Source: Sphingomonas abietis (lineage in GTDB: Bacteria; Pseudomonadota; Alphaproteobacteria; Sphingomonadales; Sphingomonadaceae). From it: DNA of 64,000 bases. The DNA is taken from positions 2,887,001-2,951,000 of the forward strand of contig NZ_CP115174.1 in NCBI RefSeq assembly GCF_027625475.1, written 5' to 3'. The translations under genes were made by a program, and so were the position numbers. Below are positions 56,037 through 64,000 of this stretch, piece by piece (the first letter of the stretch is position 1; the number at the start of each line of letters is the position of its first letter). Below the pieces are notes generated by a model, which searched no databases, was not told the origin of the DNA, and saw only the letters and a list, made by a program, of their open reading frames with translations.

Positions 56037-56786
56037 TCAGGTGAGCGCGCCGCGATCGTCGCGACGGAAGGTCTGCGAATAGGAATAGCGATCGGCCGGG
56101 TGGATATTGATCGCCATCTCGACGATCTCGCCCCGGCGGTTGAGATAGAGGCGGGTGACGAGCAAGGCGGGCGATCCGCGCTTCACGCCCAGCAAGGGCG
56201 CCGATCGGGTGTCGATCGCCATGCCTTCGAGATGCTGGCGGACCTCGACGATCTGCTCGCCGAACTGCTGCTCGATGCGGGTGTAGATCGGGGTGTGATC
56301 GTCCGCGCCGCCGAACTCCAGCCCCCGGAAGGCCGGGTGGATGTAGATGCTGGACAGTGCGAGCGGCGTCTCGGTGCCCGTCCGCCGCAGCGCCTCGATC
56401 AGCAACCAGGCCTCGCCCGGCCGCGCGTGGAGGGCCTCGGCGACGTCGCCCGACACCTCCACCACCTCGCGCCGGAGGATGTCGAGCCGGGTCTCCGACG
56501 TGTAGCGATGAAGATCCGACAGACCCTCGATCACCTGGGTGTAGCCGGTCTCCTGCCGCGGCCCGATGACGCGGGTGCCGACGCCGGCCTGCCGCGTCAC
56601 CATGCCGAGCTGGACCAGCCGCTTGATCGCCTCGCGCACCGTGAAGCGGCTCGCGCCGAACTGGTCGCACAGTTCATACTCCGTCGGGATCAGCCCGCCG
56701 ACCGGATAGCGGCCGGATTCGATCTCCGCGATCAGCGTCTGGGCAAGCTGGAGATATCTCGGTTGCTGCTGGAGCGGCGGCGTCAT
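56037..56786 (-). CDS. GntR-family regulator with UTRA effector domain (HutC type)
   Basis: 249 residues from the ATG at 56786 with AGGGGA upstream; an in-frame ATG at 56831 would begin inside the operator palindrome and is not preferred. Winged helix about 8-75: RYLQLAQTLIAEIESGRYPVGGLIPTEYELCDQFGASRFTVREAIKRL. The UTRA ligand-binding domain follows (about 85-240), ending RLYLNRRGEIVEMAINIHPADRYSY. It probably represses the catabolic operon and responds to a pathway acid or CoA ester. It lies within the operon, behind its own candidate operator. Confidence 0.92.
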   Translation of the reverse strand: MTPPLQQQPRYLQLAQTLIAEIESGRYPVGGLIPTEYELCDQFGASRFTVREAIKRLVQLGMVTRQAGVGTRVIGPRQETGYTQVIEGLSDLHRYTSETRLDILRREVVEVSGDVAEALHARPGEAWLLIEALRRTGTETPLALSSIYIHPAFRGLEFGGADDHTPIYTRIEQQFGEQIVEVRQHLEGMAIDTRSAPLLGVKRGSPALLVTRLYLNRRGEIVEMAINIHPADRYSYSQTFRRDDRGALT

Positions 56787-56810
56787 CACTAGTCCCCTGG
56801 GCACGATCAA

Positions 56811-56832
56811 GATGTCCGGTTGTCCGGACATC
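56811..56832. promoter_or_regulatory. Candidate GntR operator upstream of the GntR gene
   Basis: GATGTCCGG (56811-56819), spacer TTGT, CCGGACATC (56824-56832): perfect 9-bp arms, 24 bases before the GntR start. It includes TGTCCGGACA (56821-56830), one base different from TGTCCGTACA at the MaoC and 50.9-kb MFS promoters. Confidence 0.6.
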
Positions 56833-56860
56833 CCCTCGTAGCCCAAGGGACAGCACAAAG

Positions 56861-58111
56861 TCAGCGGACGATCGCCTGTTCGCGCAGTGCCGCGATCTCG
56901 TGCGCGCCGAAGCCGAGCGAGGTCAGGATATCGGTGGTATCCTGCCCCAGCGTGGGCGCCGCCTTGGCCGGATGGGCCGCGCCGCCGGCGCGCACCGCCG
57001 AGGCGACACCGGGCAACGCACCATGCTCGGGATGGGCGAAATCGATGATCCGCCCCTGTTCGCGCACGAACGGATTGTCCAGCGCCTCGCCGACATCGAG
57101 CACGGGTGCTGCCGGCACCTTGCCCGCGAACAGCGCCATCCACTCGGCGGTGGTGCGCTTCGCGAGCACGGCATCGAGATCGGCGTTGAAGGCGCCGCGA
57201 TTGGCGAACCGCGCCTGGAAGGTCGCGTAGCGCGGATCGCTCGCCCATTCGGGCTTGCCGATCAGCGGCGCCATCACCTGCCAGAACTTCTCCTTGTTGC
57301 ACATGATGAAGATCCAGCCGTCAGCGGTGGTGTAGAGCTGGCTGGGGGTCAGCGAGGGATGGCCCGAGCGCGGCGTGCGGCCGATCGTGACCCCGCTGTT
57401 GAGATACCATTCCGCCACATAGTTGAGGTTGGACAATGCGACGTCGAACAGGCTGACGTCGTAATCGCGGCCGACGCCCTGCGCCCGCGCCGCGACCACG
57501 CCGGCCAGGATCGCCATCGCGGCGGTGGTGCCGGTCATGAAATCGATGATCGACAGGCCGAAGCGCGACGGTGGCGAGTCCGGCTCGCCGGTGAGCGACA
57601 GATAGCCGGCCTCGGCCTGCATCAGATAATCATAGCCCGGCCAGTTGGCGCGGCTGCCGGTGCGGCCATAGGCCGAGAGATGCGCGCAGACGATGCGCGG
57701 GTTGACCGCACCGAGCGTCGCATAATCGAGACCGAGCTTGGCCGGCAGATCGCCGCGCAGATTGTTGAACACCACGTCGGCCGAAGCGACCAGCTTTTCG
57801 AGGATGCCGCGCCCCTCCTCGCTCTTGAGATCGAGGCCGAGGCTCTTCTTGTTGCGGTTGAACGCCTCGTAGAAGTGGCTGTCTTCCGGCCCGAAGAAAT
57901 GCGGGCCGACATGGCGGCCGACATCGCCGCCATCCTTGTGGTTCTCGATCTTGATGACCTCGGCGCCGAGATCGGCGAGCTGCTGGGTGCCGAACGGGCC
58001 AGCGCCATATTGCTCGACCGCGACGATCCGCAGCCCGGCGAGCGGCTGGATGGCAGCCTGTCCCGCTGCCGGAACAGGAGCGGCGGCAATGTCGGGGGTA
58101 AGTGCGTTCAC
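56861..58111 (-). CDS. CaiB/BaiF family (class III) CoA-transferase, itaconate CoA-transferase candidate
   Basis: 416 residues. Class III CoA-transferase with the catalytic Asp161 in ANWPGYDYLMQAEAGYLSLTG. Typical segments are GLRIVAVEQYGAGPFGTQQLADLGAEVIKIE, NRNKKSLGLDLKSEEGR, VVFNNLRGDLPAKLGLDY and SGHPSLTPSQLYTTADGWIFIMC. It moves CoA between two carboxylic acids. Neighbouring hydratase and lyase genes suggest a C5 dicarboxylate such as itaconate or mesaconate as acceptor. The start overlaps the acyl-CoA dehydrogenase stop (ATGA). Confidence 0.9.
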   Translation of the reverse strand: MNALTPDIAAAPVPAAGQAAIQPLAGLRIVAVEQYGAGPFGTQQLADLGAEVIKIENHKDGGDVGRHVGPHFFGPEDSHFYEAFNRNKKSLGLDLKSEEGRGILEKLVASADVVFNNLRGDLPAKLGLDYATLGAVNPRIVCAHLSAYGRTGSRANWPGYDYLMQAEAGYLSLTGEPDSPPSRFGLSIIDFMTGTTAAMAILAGVVAARAQGVGRDYDVSLFDVALSNLNYVAEWYLNSGVTIGRTPRSGHPSLTPSQLYTTADGWIFIMCNKEKFWQVMAPLIGKPEWASDPRYATFQARFANRGAFNADLDAVLAKRTTAEWMALFAGKVPAAPVLDVGEALDNPFVREQGRIIDFAHPEHGALPGVASAVRAGGAAHPAKAAPTLGQDTTDILTSLGFGAHEIAALREQAIVR

Positions 58112-59286
58112 GCCGGATTCCTCGCGATGATCTGCTTGGCGATGATGATGCGCTGGAGCTCGTTGGTGCCCTCGCCGATCGTCAGCAGCGGCGCGTCGCG
58201 GTAGAGCCGCTCGATCGGATATTCCTTCGAATAGCCGTAGCCGCCGAAGATGCGCATCGCCTCGGTGGCGTTTTCGAGCCCGGCCTCGGTGGCGTAATAT
58301 TTCGCCATGCCGGCTTCCATGTCGCAGCGCTCGCCGCGGTCATAGGCCATCGCCGCGCTCTCGGTGAGCAGCCGCGCGGCGGCGACGCGCGTCGCCATCT
58401 CGCCCAATTTGAGCTGGATCGCCTGATGCTCGCAGATCGGCTTGCCGAACGTCTTGCGGGTCTGGGCGTAAGCGACCGACTCGTTGAGCGCCGCCTGCGC
58501 GATGCCGAGGCCGCGCGCCGCAACATTGATGCGGCCAAGCTCGAGCCCGCCGAGCACCTGCTTGAGGCCGATCCCCTCGACGCCACCGACCAGCCGGTCG
58601 ACCGGCACGCGATAATCCTCGAACGCCAGCGCGCAGCTGTCGATGCCCTTGTAGCCGAGCTTTTCGAGCTTCTTCGAGACGACGAAGCCCGGGCCCTTCT
58701 CGGCGATCAGCAGGCTCATGCCCTTGTGGCGCGGCTCGGCGGTGGGGTCGGTCTTGACCAGCAGCAGGATGGTGTTGCCGCTGCCCGAATTGGTGATCCA
58801 CATCTTGGTGCCGTTGACGACATACTCGTCGCCCTCGCGCTTCGCGGTGGTGCGGATCGCTTGCAGGTCGGTGCCTGCGTCGGGTTCGGTCAGGCCGATG
58901 CCGCCGCGCAGCTCGCCGGTGGCGAATTTGGGGAGGTAATGCGCCTTCTGCTCGGGCGTGCCGCAGCGCTGCACCGTCATCGCCATGATCATGTGGCTGT
59001 TGATGATGCCGCCGACCGACATCCACACCGCCGAGATCTTCTCGATGATCCGCGCATAGGTCAGCGTCGAGATGCCGAAGCCGCCATATTCGGGCGAAAT
59101 CATCAGGCCGAAGAAGCCGAGCTCCTTCATCTTGTCGACGATCTCCTGCGGATAGATATCGTCATGTTCGAGATGCGCGACGTGCGGCTTGACGTCGGCT
59201 TCGAGGAACTTCTCGACGGTGTCGAGGATCATCTGTTCCTCTTCGTTGACCGCACCATTGGCGCTGATCGGGCTTTCCATGTTCAC
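58108..59286 (-). CDS. Acyl-CoA dehydrogenase
   Basis: 392 residues, standard length. Complete family sequence: GFFGLMISPEYGGFG, GIGLTEPDAGTDLQAIRTTA, KMWITNSGSGN, VLGGLELGRINVAARGLGIAQAALNESVAYAQTRKTFGKPI, and the closing EYPIERLYRDAPLLTIGEGTNELQR with the catalytic Glu region. An FAD enzyme making a 2-enoyl-CoA. In this operon it may act on a branched C5 acyl-CoA (inference). It overlaps the genes on both sides by four bases. Confidence 0.93.
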   Translation of the reverse strand: MNMESPISANGAVNEEEQMILDTVEKFLEADVKPHVAHLEHDDIYPQEIVDKMKELGFFGLMISPEYGGFGISTLTYARIIEKISAVWMSVGGIINSHMIMAMTVQRCGTPEQKAHYLPKFATGELRGGIGLTEPDAGTDLQAIRTTAKREGDEYVVNGTKMWITNSGSGNTILLLVKTDPTAEPRHKGMSLLIAEKGPGFVVSKKLEKLGYKGIDSCALAFEDYRVPVDRLVGGVEGIGLKQVLGGLELGRINVAARGLGIAQAALNESVAYAQTRKTFGKPICEHQAIQLKLGEMATRVAAARLLTESAAMAYDRGERCDMEAGMAKYYATEAGLENATEAMRIFGGYGYSKEYPIERLYRDAPLLTIGEGTNELQRIIIAKQIIARNPA

Positions 59287-60686
59287 GCGGGAACTCCTTC
59301 CAGAATGGGGGCCGGCACAACGGCGGCGAGCAGGTCCGCAAGATCGGCGGCCGGCCGATCGGCGATGGTCAGCACGGCGTCGGCGATCGCATCGGCCTGC
59401 GCGCGGGGCAGGTGGCGTGCGGCATTGTCATCGAACTTGGCGCGGATCTCGTCATTGGTGATCGGCCGATCCGGCGCGCCGCGGTTGATCGCCTCGCGTC
59501 TGGCGATATGGCGGCCGTCGATCGTCTCGACGATCACCTCGCCGGTGAAGTGCGTGGGATAGTCGGTGGCCGGATCGATCGCGTAATCGACCTTCTGGGC
59601 GAGCGCGAGCACCTGCGCGTCGGCCAGCGCCGCCCCATCCAGCTCGTCGAGCGTGAAGCGCCCTTTCAGCAGCCCGGTGGCGACCACATAGGGGATCGAG
59701 AACTGCGCGTCATAGGCGGTCGCCGGCGCCTTCTTGGGCGCCGAGGGCTCGCAGACGATCGGCACCACGCCCTCCGGCACCAGCACCGTCACTTTGGCGA
59801 TCTGATCGCCCGACAGGCCATGTTCGGCGCAGATCGCGGCCGCGGCATCGCCCGCAGCATGGGTCATGTGGCAGGCCGGCAGCGGCTTCACCGAGACCTC
59901 GGCAATCTCCCAGACCTCACCCAATCCTCGGGTCGCCTCCGCCAGCAGGGCGGGCGCGGCGTCGCGCAGATAGAGCGCGTAGAGGCCGAAGCGCCCCTCA
60001 TAAGCGGCACGCGGGCCGACGAAGCCGTGCTTGGCCAGCGTCGCCGCCGTGAAGGCAGAACTCGCCGCCCAGCCGGGATGGATGCGCTTGGTCCAGGCGC
60101 CGTCCTCCAGAAATTCCAGGCTGCCGGCCGCCATCGACAGGACGATGCCCTGCGCCATCACCAGCTGCGTCTCGTCGAGGCCGAGCAGCAGCCCCGCCCC
60201 CACCGTCGCGCCGAACGCGCCGACCAGGCCGGTCGGGTGGAAGCCGTGACGGTGGAAGCCACCGGCGGCGACGCTCCCCACCCGCGTCGAGATTTCCATC
60301 GCGGCGATATAGGCGGTCAGCATGTCGGCGCCGCTCGCCGCCTTGTGATCGGCAGCGGCCAGTGCCGCCGGCAGGCTGGTGACGGTCGCATGGATCACGC
60401 CGCGCGAATGGGTGTCGTCATAATCGAGGCCGTGCATCAGCACGCCATTGACCAGCGCCGCCTCGCGCGGGCCGAGCGCCCGGCCGTGGCCGAGCGTGGC
60501 GGCCCGCCCCTGCCCCAGCTCCTGCGCGGCAGCGAAGGCGCGCTCGCCCCAGGTCTCGCCGAGCGCGGCGAGGCCGGTGCCGATCGCATCGAGCATCAGG
60601 TGGCAGGCGCGGGAGCGGATCGTATCGGGCACCGCATCGAGCGTCAGGCCGCACGCGAACGCGGCATAGTTGCGAGAAATCATCAT
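59283..60686 (-). CDS. MmgE/PrpD family protein
   Basis: 467 residues from the ATG at 60686, which overlaps the MFS stop. It has the MmgE/PrpD fold with LMHGLDYDDTHSRGVIHATVTSLPAALA, HRHGFHPTGLVGAFGA, KRIHPGWAASSAFTAATLAKHGF and KPLPACHMTHAAGDAA. The family includes 2-methylcitrate dehydratase and cis-aconitate decarboxylase (the itaconate-forming enzyme) as well as many uncharacterised dehydratase-like members. Occurrence with a CoA-transferase, MaoC and CitE genes is known from itaconate-degradation operons of Pseudomonas, where the role of the PrpD-like member is not settled. Confidence 0.88.
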   Translation of the reverse strand: MMISRNYAAFACGLTLDAVPDTIRSRACHLMLDAIGTGLAALGETWGERAFAAAQELGQGRAATLGHGRALGPREAALVNGVLMHGLDYDDTHSRGVIHATVTSLPAALAAADHKAASGADMLTAYIAAMEISTRVGSVAAGGFHRHGFHPTGLVGAFGATVGAGLLLGLDETQLVMAQGIVLSMAAGSLEFLEDGAWTKRIHPGWAASSAFTAATLAKHGFVGPRAAYEGRFGLYALYLRDAAPALLAEATRGLGEVWEIAEVSVKPLPACHMTHAAGDAAAAICAEHGLSGDQIAKVTVLVPEGVVPIVCEPSAPKKAPATAYDAQFSIPYVVATGLLKGRFTLDELDGAALADAQVLALAQKVDYAIDPATDYPTHFTGEVIVETIDGRHIARREAINRGAPDRPITNDEIRAKFDDNAARHLPRAQADAIADAVLTIADRPAADLADLLAAVVPAPILEGVPA

Positions 60687-62122
60687 CCCTCTCCCACCAG
60701 GCCGAGCGTCACCGTCTCGGGCAGCGCCTCGGCATTGTGCGCAATCTCGTCGAGCGAGGCGCCGCGTGTCTCGATCCGCACCGTGAGGATCGCGATCATC
60801 ATCATCGCCAGCACCACGCCGACCATCGCCAGCACGCCCTCCAGCCCGAAGCGCTGGAACAGCGCGACCGTCAGGAACGGCGTCACCATCGAGGCGGCAC
60901 GGGCGCACATGCCGGCGAAGCCGGTGCCGCGCAGGCGATAGGCGGTCGGGAACAGCTCCGGCACGTAGAGGAACAGCCCGATCGCGGTCAGCACATAGAT
61001 GCTGGTGACGAGCAGGAAGCCGGTCACGGCCAGCGCCACCGCGCCCTCCGCATTGGGGTAGAGCGCGCCGAACAACAGGATCAGCACGCCGCTGCCGATC
61101 AGCGAGGTCCGCCGCGACACCTTGTCCGCGATGGCGACCGCGATCAGCGAGCCGACGATGCTGCCGAACGACATCATCGTGGTGAAGCCCAGCGACTGCA
61201 CCATGGTCTGCCCCTTGCTGACCAGGAAGGTCGGCAGCCAAGCGACGAAGCCATAGACCGAGACGTTGATGCTGACCGCGGTCAGCGTCGCCGCGATCAG
61301 GCGCCCGCGCATACCGGCGGCGAACAGCCCAGACAGCGGCGCGCTGGTGAGCGGCGCCATCGGCGCGTCCACCGGGGCTGGCAGTGGCCCTTTCTCGGCC
61401 TCGACCTCCCGCTCGATCTCGCGCAGCAGCGCCTCCGCCTCGTCCAGCCGCCCGACCGATTCCAGCCAGCGCGGCGATTCCGGCATCTTCTTGCGGAGAA
61501 CCCAGATCAGCAGCGCGCCGGCACCGGCGATCGCGAACATCACCCGCCAGCCGAGATTGGGGATCACCACGAAGCCGATCATCGTCGCCACCAGCAGGCC
61601 GGAGCCGATGATCGTGCCCATGATCGAGCCCCAGCGGCCGCGGTGACTGGGCGGGATGAACTCGCCGAGCGTGCCCGCCGCGACCACCAGTTCGGCACCG
61701 AGACCGACGCCCATCACGAAACGGCACAGGATCAGGAAGGGCATGGATGGCGCGAACACTGCCGCCACCGAGGCGAAGCCGAACAGCGCGAGGTTGAACT
61801 GATAGGAATAGCGCCGGCCCAGCCGATCGCCGAGATAGCCCGCGATCGCGGCACCGATCAGCATCCCGAGGAAGGTGGCGGACAGGAAGGTGGCGCATTG
61901 CGCCAAAGTCGCGAAGTGCGCGGCCTTCAGCGCCGCGATCACGCCGCCGGCCAGATAGACGTCGAACGCATCCAGAAACGCGCCGGCGCTGATCAGGCCG
62001 AGGATCCGCCAATGGAAGCGGGCGATCGGCAGGCGATCCAGCCGGGGTCCGGCGTTGACGCCGGGGGGCGCGCCGGAACGCGCACCGGACGGAATGGGGG
62101 TGACACTGGCCATCACGGGCAT
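60683..62122 (-). CDS. MFS transporter, carboxylate:H+ symporter type
   Basis: 479 residues (Met4 at 62113 is an alternative start); twelve predicted membrane segments with a central hydrophilic loop (about 225-265). Sequence of the sugar-porter/AAHS branch: ISAGAFLDAFDVYLAGGVIAAL with the Asp residues of TM1 typical of acid transporters, GYLGDRLGRRYSYQFNL (loop 2), GAELVVAAGTLGEFIPPSHRGRWG, and LYVPELFPTAYRLRGTGF. It probably imports the acid degraded by the operon. The stop overlaps the MmgE/PrpD start. Confidence 0.88.
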   Translation of the reverse strand: MPVMASVTPIPSGARSGAPPGVNAGPRLDRLPIARFHWRILGLISAGAFLDAFDVYLAGGVIAALKAAHFATLAQCATFLSATFLGMLIGAAIAGYLGDRLGRRYSYQFNLALFGFASVAAVFAPSMPFLILCRFVMGVGLGAELVVAAGTLGEFIPPSHRGRWGSIMGTIIGSGLLVATMIGFVVIPNLGWRVMFAIAGAGALLIWVLRKKMPESPRWLESVGRLDEAEALLREIEREVEAEKGPLPAPVDAPMAPLTSAPLSGLFAAGMRGRLIAATLTAVSINVSVYGFVAWLPTFLVSKGQTMVQSLGFTTMMSFGSIVGSLIAVAIADKVSRRTSLIGSGVLILLFGALYPNAEGAVALAVTGFLLVTSIYVLTAIGLFLYVPELFPTAYRLRGTGFAGMCARAASMVTPFLTVALFQRFGLEGVLAMVGVVLAMMMIAILTVRIETRGASLDEIAHNAEALPETVTLGLVGEG

Positions 62123-62191
62123 CTCTCCTCATCGCGGACGGCGGCGCCCCTTGCTGGGGTCTCGTGCGCCGCCCGCATCATTGATTACGGG

Positions 62192-62728
62192 TCACACGGT
62201 CTTGGCGTCGCCCGTCGGGGGCACGTCACCCGGCGCATGGCCACGCTTGTAGACCAGCGAGTTGCGGGTGAACTCCATGATCTGCTTGCCATGCTGGTTG
62301 AAGGCACGGGTGCGGGTGGTGACGATGCCCTGCGTCGGCCGCGATGCGGAGTCGCGCAGGTTCAGCACCTCGGATTCGGCATAGAGCGTGTCGCCGGCGA
62401 ACACCGGATGGGTCAGCTTGATGCCGGTCCAGCCGAGATTGGCAGGCGACTTGCCGCTGACGTCGTTCACCGTCATGCCCAGCACGATCGCCAGCGTGAG
62501 GCCGCTGTTGACGAGCAGCCGGCCGAACTCGCTCTGCGCGGCGAAATGCGCGTCGCAGTGCATCGGGTGCGCGTTCATCGTCATCAGCGAGAACTGGATA
62601 TTGTCCGCATCCGTGATCGTCCGGCCCGGGCGATGCTCGTAGATGTCGCCGACGTGGAATTCTTCGAGATAGCGGCCGTAACTGGCGCGATAGCGGTTCT
62701 CGCCGACCTTGATGGCGGATTGGGTCAC
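62192..62728 (-). CDS. MaoC-family hydratase (itaconyl-/mesaconyl-CoA hydratase candidate)
   Basis: 178 residues from the GTG at 62728, preceded by GGAGAG at six bases. An ATG 45 bases upstream would start inside the promoter/operator and is rejected. Hotdog-fold MaoC protein: YLEEFHVGDIYEHRPGRTITDADNIQFSLMTMNAHPMHCDAHFA carries the hydratase Asp/His pair (DADN and NAHPMH), then KLTHPVFAGDTLYAESEVLNLR. It adds water to an enoyl-CoA. In the context of CoA-transferase and CitE lyase it would form citramalyl-CoA. It is first gene behind the operon's recognisable promoter. Confidence 0.85.
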   Translation of the reverse strand: MTQSAIKVGENRYRASYGRYLEEFHVGDIYEHRPGRTITDADNIQFSLMTMNAHPMHCDAHFAAQSEFGRLLVNSGLTLAIVLGMTVNDVSGKSPANLGWTGIKLTHPVFAGDTLYAESEVLNLRDSASRPTQGIVTTRTRAFNQHGKQIMEFTRNSLVYKRGHAPGDVPPTGDAKTV

Positions 62729-62748
62729 CGACGACTCTCCATGTTTCT

Positions 62749-62784
62749 TTGTCCGTACAATACGCCAAGGCAAGGAAAGAGCAA
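62749..62784 (-). promoter_or_regulatory. Promoter and operator of the MaoC-first operon
   Basis: On the minus strand: -35 TTGCTC (62784-62779), 16-base spacer, -10 TATTGT (62762-62757). The -10 overlaps TTGTACGGACAA (62760-62749), whose core is the TGTCCG(G/T)ACA motif seen at the GntR gene. The overlap suggests direct repression. Confidence 0.5.
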
Positions 62785-62797
62785 GCCTTTCCGCACA

Positions 62798-64000
62798 TCA
62801 GATGAAGAAGGTCAGGGTCAGATAGCCGTTCACCGCGGTGTCGAAGCGCGGGCTGTAGATGGGATGCACCACCGCGCCGATGCCGGGCTGGAAATAGAGG
62901 CCGGGAGTCAGGCGATAGGCATAGCTGGCAATCACCGAATAGGTCTGCTTGAAGTTGCCCTGCCCGGCGGCGGTGCGCGCGACGAGCCCTTGCTTGCTGT
63001 AGATATTGGCGTTGGCGACGATCGAGGCGAGATCGAAGGGCCGGCTCTTCACCAGGCCGACGCCGTAGATGCGGCCTTCATAATATTGCGAAATGAAATT
63101 CTGCTGCGGCGGCGCGTAGTTGACGGTGCCGCCGACATAGAGGCCGCGATTGGCCTTGCTGTCGTCGATCTGGAACAGCTGGTGATCGACCGCAATGTAG
63201 GTCGCCCAGTTATCCTTGCTCTGCCCACCTTGGAAGCGATTGAAATTGGTGCTGTTGTAGATGCCGCCAGCGCGCACCCAGGTGGCCAGCGTGCCCGGCT
63301 TGGCCGGCTGATCCCAGCCCACCTCGCCGATCGTCAGCAGGCCGGTGCCCGGTATGTGGAAGCGCAGGCCGGACGAATTGGCCGCCACTTCCGGCGTGGC
63401 GCCGCCCGGCGGCAGGCTGCGCTGGATGCCGAGCTTGGTATAGACATGATTCTTGAAGTTGATCCGGATATTGGCGGTCGGCGTCGAGAAGCCGGAATAG
63501 GACAGGCCGACCTCGTTGGGCACGCTCGCCTGCGGCCCCAGGGTGCCGCCGGCCAGGCTGCCGCCGGTCTGGGTGCCGAGAAATTCGAAGCCATTGTCGA
63601 AATAGCCGATCTTGAACTCGACCTTCTTGTTGAACAGCGACTGGTAATAGGCCAGCCGCCCGATGCGGGTGGCGTTCGGCCCGTCGACGCGGTTGAAGCT
63701 GTTCGACGTATAGAGCGCCGAGAAGATGAACTGGCCGTTGGTGATGCCGATCCGGCCGAGATCATAGGTCGCGAAGATCGCCGCATTGCTGACGTTGCGG
63801 GTCAATTTCTGGGCGTTGTAGAGCTGCCTGCCCTTATAGCCGCCATCATTTTGCAGGAAATTATACTGGATCGCGTTGCTGGCAAAACCGATGAAGCCGA
63901 TCCCGGCATCCGCCAGCGCATCGCGAACGCCCAGCTTGTCGCCGAGCAGCGTGTCGCCGGATTTGGGCAGCGGCCGCTCCCACCCGCGCATCGCGAGCGC
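62798..64000 (-). CDS. OprB-like carbohydrate/acid-selective porin, partial
   Basis: C-terminal 400 or so residues of a beta-barrel porin; the frame continues past the window end, and the Met at 63991 is internal because no signal peptide follows it. It has alternating amphipathic strands throughout with NFLQNDGGYKGRQLYNAQKL, FKIGYFDNGFEFLGTQTGGSLAG, LTIGEVGWDQPAKPG and YYEGRIYGVGLVKSRPFD, patterns of the OprB family, and ends NGYLTLTFFI with near-terminal Phe residues for outer-membrane insertion. It lies 69 bases upstream of the MaoC gene in the same direction, and probably lets the substrate of the operon cross the outer membrane. Confidence 0.8.
   Translation of the reverse strand, partial: ALAMRGWERPLPKSGDTLLGDKLGVRDALADAGIGFIGFASNAIQYNFLQNDGGYKGRQLYNAQKLTRNVSNAAIFATYDLGRIGITNGQFIFSALYTSNSFNRVDGPNATRIGRLAYYQSLFNKKVEFKIGYFDNGFEFLGTQTGGSLAGGTLGPQASVPNEVGLSYSGFSTPTANIRINFKNHVYTKLGIQRSLPPGGATPEVAANSSGLRFHIPGTGLLTIGEVGWDQPAKPGTLATWVRAGGIYNSTNFNRFQGGQSKDNWATYIAVDHQLFQIDDSKANRGLYVGGTVNYAPPQQNFISQYYEGRIYGVGLVKSRPFDLASIVANANIYSKQGLVARTAAGQGNFKQTYSVIASYAYRLTPGLYFQPGIGAVVHPIYSPRFDTAVNGYLTLTFFI

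Noticed and set aside
55208..60686. 2-methylcitrate (propionate) pathway because of the PrpD-like gene
   Set aside because: No methylcitrate synthase (PrpC) or methylisocitrate lyase (PrpB) is present; the CoA-transferase, MaoC and CitE trio points elsewhere.
60687..62132. Upstream extension of MmgE/PrpD through the MFS gene
   Set aside because: Out-of-frame reading of the MFS transporter; PrpD starts at the ATGA overlap at 60686.

Overview
The window is a GC-rich chromosomal segment from an alphaproteobacterium, most likely a member of the Sphingomonadaceae. The evidence is the combination of eno-ftsB-pdhA-pdhB (pdhB carrying an N-terminal lipoyl domain), the dnaG-rpoD pair, a carA..carB-greA block, a DUF4170 protein, several families of REP-like palindromes, and a TonB receptor/'tryptophan halogenase'/cupin carbohydrate locus of the type sphingomonads carry. 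I saw no rRNA, tRNA, CRISPR array, transposase or prophage.

Layout. 0-2.1 kb: 3' end of trmFO, an EF-hand protein and a squalene/phytoene-synthase-fold protein. 2.3-5.3 kb: three TadE/TadG-type pseudopilin-like genes in a tight operon. 5.3-9.6 kb: pyruvate dehydrogenase E1 genes, ftsB-like and eno, all leftward. 9.7-11.7 kb: four small membrane/LEA-like genes resembling the E. coli yqjD-yqjE arrangement. 11.8-13.8 kb: mlaC-like, DUF4170, rhomboid protease, greA. 13.9-19.2 kb: carA-rraB-like-carB, with an unusual AT-richer C-terminal extension on CarA. 19.3-24.2 kb: yqeY-like, a GIY-YIG gene bracketed by perfect inverted repeats, dnaG, rpoD. 24.3-29.9 kb: hypotheticals, anmK, tyrS, a PilZ protein and a divergent SDR/HxlR pair.

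29.9-50.8 kb is a carbohydrate-utilisation locus: GH97 glycosidase, flavin halogenase-like protein, TonB receptor, ROK sugar kinase, large GH2 enzyme with a LamG-like N-terminus, FucP-type MFS transporter, SGNH esterase, type-B carboxylesterase, ROK repressor, GH3 beta-glucosidase and a JmjC/cupin_8 protein. The enzyme set would suit acetylated, galactose-substituted mannan or glucomannan oligosaccharides (inference). Three of its promoters share an AT-rich motif.

50.9-55 kb carries an MFS transporter, a TesB thioesterase and an acyl-CoA dehydrogenase. 55.2-64 kb is a leftward catabolic operon (OprB-type porin, MaoC hydratase, MFS transporter, MmgE/PrpD, acyl-CoA dehydrogenase, CaiB CoA-transferase, GntR regulator, CitE/HpcH lyase). 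Its transferase-hydratase-lyase trio matches the known itaconate route (itaconate to itaconyl-CoA to citramalyl-CoA to pyruvate plus acetyl-CoA). The motif TGTCCG(G/T)ACA precedes the GntR gene and the MaoC gene, where it overlaps the -10, and also the MFS gene at 50.9 kb, which suggests a small GntR regulon.

Start sites were chosen by ribosome-binding sites, overlaps and known family N-termini; all motif and regulon statements come from reading the sequence by eye.
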